A DNA stretch of 10,487 nucleotides from Xanthomonas translucens pv. translucens DSM 18974 (GTDB taxonomy: Bacteria > Pseudomonadota > Gammaproteobacteria > Xanthomonadales > Xanthomonadaceae): contig NZ_CAPJ01000021.1 in NCBI RefSeq assembly GCF_000331775.1, positions 1 to 10,487 on the forward strand, written 5' to 3'. Positions 6,424-10,487 of this stretch are shown here, in pieces. The notes under the pieces are model-generated. The model had not been told where the DNA came from and made no database searches. It saw nothing but the letters and a program-made list of their open reading frames with translations. The stretch's first letter is position 1, and each line of letters opens with the position of its first letter. Position numbers and translations under genes: made by a program.

Positions 6424-7743
6424 ATGGACGTGGTGCCGTTCGGCACCTTGCGCAGCGCCTACGCCACCGACTACGAGTGGATCAACCACTCGCTGGCGAC
6501 CAGCGAGATCGCGCATCACGATTTCCGCGTGACCATCGGCGCCGGCTGCGCGCAGCCGTACTCGGCCAGCGTGTTCAACATCTCGGCGATGAGCTTCGGC
6601 GCGCTGTCGGCCAATGCCATCCGCGCGCTCAACGAAGGCGCGCGCCGCGGCGGCTTCTACCACGACACCGGCGAAGGTTCCATCTCGCCGTATCACCGCG
6701 AATGCGGCGGCGACCTGGTGTGGGAGATCGGCTCGGGCTACTTCGGCTGCCGCGACGCGGACGGGCGTTTCAGCGAGGAGCGCTTCGTCGCCAACGCCAC
6801 CCCGGCGCAGGTCAAGATGATCGAGGTCAAGCTGTCGCAGGGCGCCAAGCCCGGGCATGGCGGGGTGCTGCCGGCGGCCAAGGTCAGCGCCGAGATCGCC
6901 GCCACCCGCGGCGTGGCGATGGGCCAGGATTGCGTGTCGCCGTCGCGCCATTCGGCGTTCTCCACGCCGCTGCAACTGCTGCAGTTCGTGGCCCGGCTGC
7001 GCGCGTTGTCTGGCGGCAAGCCGAGTGGCTTCAAGCTGGCGATCGGGCATCCGTGGGAGTGGTTCGCGATCGCCAAGGCGATGCAGGAAAGCGGGCTGTA
7101 CCCGGACTTCATCGTCATCGACGGTGCCGAAGGCGGCACCGGCGCGGCACCGGCCGAGTTCATCGACCATGTCGGCGTGCCGATGCACGAGGCACTGCTG
7201 CTGGTGCACAACACCCTGGTCGGGCTGGACCTGCGCCAGCGGATCAAGCTCGGCGCGGCCGGCAAGATCACCAGCGCCTTCGACATCGCGCCCACCCTGG
7301 CGCTGGGCGCGGACTGGTGCAACGCCGGGCGCGGCTTCATGTTCGCGCTGGGCTGCATCCAGTCGCTGAGCTGCCACAGCGACCGCTGCCCGACCGGCAT
7401 CGCCACCCAGGACCAACGCCGCTGGAAGCACCTGGATCCCACCGACAAGGCGGTGCGGGTGCAGCACTACCACGCCAACACCCTGCGTGCGCTGTGCGAA
7501 TTGCTCAGCGCCGCCGGCCTGGCGGATCCGTCGCAACTGGGGCCGGAGCACATCCTGCGGCGCATCTCGCAGGTCGAGATCCGTTCGCTGGCCTCGCTGT
7601 ATCGCTACCTGGAGCCGGGCGAACTGCTGCGCGACGGCGTGCCCGACCACGCGGTGTTCCAGGAGTACTGGGCCGATGCGCGGAGCGATTCGTTCCAGCC
7701 GCCGGTGCGGATCCGCCGCCTGCGCGACAGCAAGGCGCGATGA
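6424..7743 (+). CDS. Possible separately translated soluble FMN/[3Fe-4S] domain of the split glutamate-synthase-like protein
   Basis: This alternative reading of the broken gene starts at the ATG at 6424, which shares its A with the stop of the upstream fragment (TGATG), with AGGAA at 6415-6419 four nt upstream. It gives 439 residues, MDVVPFGTLRSAYATDYEWI onwards, with the FMN-barrel motifs and the C-x5-C-x4-C cluster but without the membrane helices and without about 20 residues of linker. In the repaired protein this Met is an internal residue, so the start-like context may be fortuitous. Whether the product folds, and what electron donor it would use, cannot be read from the sequence. Confidence 0.35.
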   Translation: MDVVPFGTLRSAYATDYEWINHSLATSEIAHHDFRVTIGAGCAQPYSASVFNISAMSFGALSANAIRALNEGARRGGFYHDTGEGSISPYHRECGGDLVWEIGSGYFGCRDADGRFSEERFVANATPAQVKMIEVKLSQGAKPGHGGVLPAAKVSAEIAATRGVAMGQDCVSPSRHSAFSTPLQLLQFVARLRALSGGKPSGFKLAIGHPWEWFAIAKAMQESGLYPDFIVIDGAEGGTGAAPAEFIDHVGVPMHEALLLVHNTLVGLDLRQRIKLGAAGKITSAFDIAPTLALGADWCNAGRGFMFALGCIQSLSCHSDRCPTGIATQDQRRWKHLDPTDKAVRVQHYHANTLRALCELLSAAGLADPSQLGPEHILRRISQVEIRSLASLYRYLEPGELLRDGVPDHAVFQEYWADARSDSFQPPVRIRRLRDSKAR

Positions 7744-7933
7744 GCGCCGCTGCGCCGCCGCCAGGCGCGGTGCGGGCACGTCGATATCGCCGCGATGTGG
7801 GCGCTGCGCACCCGCTGCGTGCGCCAGGTGTGCAGCACGCACTATGTGGTGCATGTCGCCAACCGCGATCGTTCAACTGCCATCGCCGCCCGCGGCCAGT
7901 TATCGTGACCGGGTCCCGTGCCACTTGCCGCGT

Positions 7934-10120
7934 ATGTCTCAGCGACCGCCCCTCGGCTTCATCCCCGCGCCATTGCCCGCCGATGAACTGCAGCGGCTGC
8001 GCGCGGTGGCCGAACTGGGCATGCTGGACACGCCGCCGGAGCCGGTCTTCGACGACCTGATCTGGCTGGCCAGTCAGCTGTGCGACGTGCCGATCGCGCT
8101 GGTCACGCTGATCGACGAACACCGCCAGTGGTTCAAGGCCAGCCGCGGCCTGAACGTGGCGCAGACGCCGCGCGAACTGGCGTTCTGTGCGCATGCGCTA
8201 CTGTCGCCGGAATTGCTGGAAGTGCCGGATGCCTTGCAGGATCCGCGCTTCGCCGGCAATCCGCTGGTGCAGGGGCCGCCGCATATCCGTTTCTATGCCG
8301 GCATGCCCTTGCGCGGCAGCGGCGGCTATCTCTACGGCAGCCTTGGCGTGATCGACACCATGCCGCGGCAGCTGGGCACGGCGCACCGCGAAGGGCTGCG
8401 GCGCCTGGCCGCGCAGGTGACGATGCAACTGGAGGCGCGGCGCGACGCACGCGCGGCGCGGACCCAGGCGCAGATGCTGAACCTGTTGCTGGAGACGGTG
8501 CCCGATGCGGTCGTGTCGTGTGCCGCGGACGGCACGCTGGCCCAGTTCAACCGGGTCGCGCGCGCCTGGCACGGCACCGATCCGCGCGCATTGCCGCCGG
8601 CGCAATGGGCGCGGTATTTCGACCTGTTCGACGCCGATGGCCGGCGCCTGCTCGACAGCGAGCAGGTCCCGCTGTTCCGCGCCTGGCGCGGCGAATCGGT
8701 ACGCGATGCGGAGATCGTCGTCGCCGCCGCCGGACAGCCGCCGCGCAGCGTGCTGTGCAGCGCCGAGCGGCTGCACGACGCCGACGGACGCGCGCTGGGT
8801 GCGGTCTGCGTGATGCGCGACGTCACCGTCGAACGCCAGGCCCTGCGCGCCGCGCTGCTGGCCGGGCAACGGTTCTCCGGCGCGTTCTCGGCGGCGACGC
8901 ACGGCATGGCCCTGGTCTCGCTGCAAGGCGCCTGGCTCGAGGTCAACGACGCCTTGTGCGCGATGCTGGGCTACGACCGCGACGCACTGCTGGCGCTGGA
9001 TTTTCCCCAGCTCAGCCATCCGCAGGATGTCGCCCCGGACCTGGCCCTGGCGGCCGAACTGGTGACCGGGCAACGCAGCGGCTATCACCTCGACAAGCGC
9101 TACCTGCGCCGCGACGGCACCACGCTGTGGACCCGCCAGGCGGTGTCGCTGGTGCGCGACGAACACCAGCGGCCGCTGCACTTGGTGGCGCAGATTCAGG
9201 ACATCACCGAGCAGTACCTGGCCGAGGCGCGCCTGCGCCACAGCGAAGCGCAGCTACGCACGATCGCCGACAACGCGCCGACCCTGATCGCCTACGTCGA
9301 CAGCCAATTGCGCTATCAGTTCGTCAACAAGCCCTATGCGGACTGGTTCGCGCTGGCGCCGGCGGCGATCGTCGGCCGGCGCGTGCCGGACCTGCTGGAT
9401 GCGCAGCACATGGACAGGATCCGGCCCTATCTGCAGCGGGTGCTGGACGGCGAGGCGCAGCATTTCGATACGGAATTGCGCGACGCGGCCGGCGAACTGC
9501 GGGTGATGCACTCCAACTACGTGCCCGACGATTCCATGGCGCCGGCGCGCCCCGGCTTCCACATCATGATCAGCGACATTACCGGGCAAACGCGGCTGGC
9601 GCGGCTGATGGAAGCGCGCGCGCTGCGCGACGAATTGACCGGGCTGCCGAACCGGATGGCGTGGAACGAGGCCCTGCGCGGGCTGCTGGCCCAGCCCGGT
9701 CGCCGCGGCGCCGAACAGGTCGCGGTGATGTTTCTGGACCTCAACGATTTCAAAACGGTCAACGACCGTTTCGGCCATCACGCCGGCGACGCGGTGCTGG
9801 TGCATTTCGCGCGCTTGCTCAGGGCCTGCCTGCGCGAGCAGGACTTCATCGCGCGCCTGGGCGGCGACGAGTTCGTGGTGCTGCTGGACCAGTTGGCCGA
9901 CGCCCGCAGCGAAGCGCAGGCGGCAGCGGCGCGGGTATTGGCCGCCGCGCACGACGGTTGCGTGGTCGACGGACAGCGCCTGCCGTTGCAGCCCAGCATC
10001 GGCATCGCGCTGCAGACCGGCCCTGAATTCGATCCGGCCTTGCTGATCCAGCGTGCCGACGAGGCCATGTACAGCGCCAAGCGCGATCCCGAACGCCGCG
10101 TGCGGATCGCCGACCTCTGA
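7934..10120 (+). CDS. GAF-PAS-PAS-PAS-GGDEF diguanylate cyclase
   Basis: A 728-residue protein with no membrane segment, so a cytoplasmic sensor that probably makes cyclic di-GMP from GTP. Domains in order: GAF at about 20-165 (ELAFCAHALL, HIRFYAGMPLR); a first, diverged PAS at about 180-300 ending MRDVTVERQ; a second PAS at about 310-428 (NDALCAMLGYDRDALL, ending IQDITEQYL); a third PAS at about 438-555 (LIAYVDSQLRYQFVNK, ending ISDITGQ); and GGDEF at about 560-722, with RDELTGLPNR, metal Asp602 in FLDLNDFK, and RLGGDEF at 641-647. The inhibitory I-site RxxD is present as REQD (634-637), five residues before GGDEF, so activity and product inhibition are both expected. There is no EAL domain. 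The start is uncertain: the ATG at 7934 is where homologous GAF-GGDEF proteins usually begin, but it lacks a clear ribosome site; an in-frame ATG at 7844 would add 30 residues. The 190 bp before it contain no gene I can support. Confidence 0.92.
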   Translation: MSQRPPLGFIPAPLPADELQRLRAVAELGMLDTPPEPVFDDLIWLASQLCDVPIALVTLIDEHRQWFKASRGLNVAQTPRELAFCAHALLSPELLEVPDALQDPRFAGNPLVQGPPHIRFYAGMPLRGSGGYLYGSLGVIDTMPRQLGTAHREGLRRLAAQVTMQLEARRDARAARTQAQMLNLLLETVPDAVVSCAADGTLAQFNRVARAWHGTDPRALPPAQWARYFDLFDADGRRLLDSEQVPLFRAWRGESVRDAEIVVAAAGQPPRSVLCSAERLHDADGRALGAVCVMRDVTVERQALRAALLAGQRFSGAFSAATHGMALVSLQGAWLEVNDALCAMLGYDRDALLALDFPQLSHPQDVAPDLALAAELVTGQRSGYHLDKRYLRRDGTTLWTRQAVSLVRDEHQRPLHLVAQIQDITEQYLAEARLRHSEAQLRTIADNAPTLIAYVDSQLRYQFVNKPYADWFALAPAAIVGRRVPDLLDAQHMDRIRPYLQRVLDGEAQHFDTELRDAAGELRVMHSNYVPDDSMAPARPGFHIMISDITGQTRLARLMEARALRDELTGLPNRMAWNEALRGLLAQPGRRGAEQVAVMFLDLNDFKTVNDRFGHHAGDAVLVHFARLLRACLREQDFIARLGGDEFVVLLDQLADARSEAQAAAARVLAAAHDGCVVDGQRLPLQPSIGIALQTGPEFDPALLIQRADEAMYSAKRDPERRVRIADL

Positions 10121-10134
10121 GCTGCCTCGGCGAT

Positions 10135-10159
10135 GCGGGCGCGGCTCAGTCGCGCCCGC
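10135..10159. terminator. Bidirectional GC hairpin between convergent genes
   Basis: GCGGGCGCG-GCTCAGT-CGCGCCCGC forms a perfect 9-bp stem with a 7-nt loop. It starts 15 nt after the diguanylate cyclase stop and overlaps the last codons of the opposing flavoprotein gene. No T-run follows on either strand, so termination is inferred from position and stem strength alone. Confidence 0.5.
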
Positions 10160-10487
10160 GTTGCTGCAGCCACGCCACCGCACCGCGCCCGGCACGCAGG
10201 CCGCTGGCGAAGCAGGCGCTGAGCAGGTAGCCGCCGGTTGGCGCTTCCCAGTCGAGCATTTCGCCGGCGCAGAAGGTGCCGGGCAGGGCGCGCAGCATCA
10301 GCGCCGGGTCCAGCGCTTCCAGGCGCACGCCGCCGGCGCTGCTGATCGCCTCGGCCAGCGGACGCGGGCGCAGCAGAGTCAGCGGCAGCCGCTTCAGCGT
10401 GGCCGCCGCGCGTCCCGGATCGTCGCCGGCCTGCTTGCCCAGGACCTCGAACAGCAGCGCCGCCTTGACCCCGTCGATGCCGGCCTG
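10146..10487 (-). CDS. HI0933/BaiN-like NAD(P)/FAD-dependent oxidoreductase, C-terminal part (cut by window edge)
   Basis: The visible 113 residues are the C-terminus of a flavoprotein of the HI0933-like group (usually about 400 residues). The closing block is diagnostic: PGTFCAGEMLDWEAPTGGY followed by LLSACFASGLRAGRGA, where the flavin-binding GEMLD...GGY segment completes the FAD site. The N-terminal FAD-binding Rossmann motif lies beyond 10487, so the start and the reaction cannot be judged; the physiological substrate of this group is generally unknown. The stop at 10146-10148 is 25 bp from the stop of the convergent diguanylate cyclase gene, and the last codons fall within the shared hairpin. 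Confidence 0.88.
   Translation of the reverse strand, partial: QAGIDGVKAALLFEVLGKQAGDDPGRAAATLKRLPLTLLRPRPLAEAISSAGGVRLEALDPALMLRALPGTFCAGEMLDWEAPTGGYLLSACFASGLRAGRGAVAWLQQRGRD

Larger units (their letters stand above)
6119..7743 (+). pseudogene. FMN-binding glutamate-synthase-family protein, split by a one-base deletion
   Basis: If repaired this would be a 541-residue protein of the GltB-like FMN family that lacks the glutaminase domain. Two hydrophobic helices (about 3-24 and 27-43) anchor it in the membrane; then comes a conserved TRSTLRRNYPILAHFRYG linker; then the FMN barrel with FNISAMSFGALSANAIR, GFYHDTGEGSISPYH, GAEGGTGAAPAEF and GAAGKITSAFDIA; and Cys413, Cys419, Cys424 in the C-x5-C-x4-C spacing that binds the [3Fe-4S] cluster in GltB. 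The reading frame breaks after codon 80 (AGC at 6356-6358): two bases, GT, stand where one codon (probably GAT) is expected before ATC GAG GAG. The upstream frame then runs to TGA at 6422-6424, giving 101 residues. The ATG at 6119 has GAGGAA (6109-6114) before it. Apart from the frame break, the downstream frame is well conserved, so the lesion is recent, a sequencing error, or bypassed by reinitiation at 6424. Confidence 0.85.

Noticed and set aside
6307..7854. 515-codon minus-strand frame opposite the glutamate-synthase-like gene.
   Set aside because: Composition is a shadow of the coding strand and has no domain.
7795..7908. 37-codon open frame (MWALRTRCVRQVCSTHYVVH...) after the glutamate-synthase-like gene.
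   Set aside because: It has no ribosome site and no recognised homology, and it is simply the same frame continuing after the TGA at 7741; the evidence is too thin to call a gene.

Overview
The window is very GC-rich, with strongly G/C-ending codons. Its gene content points to a gammaproteobacterium of the Xanthomonadaceae, most likely Xanthomonas or a close relative. This rests on recognised protein types and gene order, not on a database search. The pointers are the fruB-fruK order with a divergent LacI-type fruR, a lone TviB/VipA-type nucleotide-sugar dehydrogenase, and a membrane-anchored FMN-binding glutamate-synthase-family protein. No mobile element, tRNA, rRNA or CRISPR array is visible.

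Layout. (1) Positions 1-2933, minus strand: the start of the fructose PTS operon, fruB (a fused EIIA-HPr-enzyme I phosphotransferase) followed by fruK (1-phosphofructokinase, cut by the window edge), joined by an ATGA overlap. (2) Positions 2934-3100: a divergent control region with a perfect 16-bp palindrome and a second, imperfect copy of its core beside the fruR start. Both are good candidates for FruR operators. A separate inverted repeat lies between them. (3) Positions 3101-4081, plus strand: fruR, a LacI-family repressor. It converges on a 107-residue protein of unknown function (4414-4091, minus). (4) Positions 4713-6005, plus strand: a UDP-N-acetylhexosamine dehydrogenase, followed by a GC hairpin. 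(5) Positions 6119-7743, plus strand: a glutamate-synthase-family FMN/Fe-S protein with two N-terminal membrane helices, broken by a one-base deletion near 6359. (6) Positions 7934-10120, plus strand: a cytoplasmic GAF-PAS-PAS-PAS-GGDEF diguanylate cyclase. It converges on the 3' end of an HI0933/BaiN-like flavoprotein (minus, cut by the window edge).

How they work together. Genes 1-3 form one unit: PEP phosphate passes through FruB to incoming fructose, FruK makes fructose-1,6-bisphosphate, and FruR probably represses both directions until a fructose phosphate builds up. The remaining genes look like independent chromosomal housekeeping or signalling genes and show no sign of one shared system.

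The most unusual point is the broken glutamate-synthase-like gene. The upstream frame ends in a TGATG stop-start overlap, with an AGGAA Shine-Dalgarno-like sequence, that would restart translation in the correct downstream frame. The lesion could therefore split the protein into a membrane part and a soluble FMN/Fe-S part, and not simply inactivate it. I found no convincing previously undescribed system.
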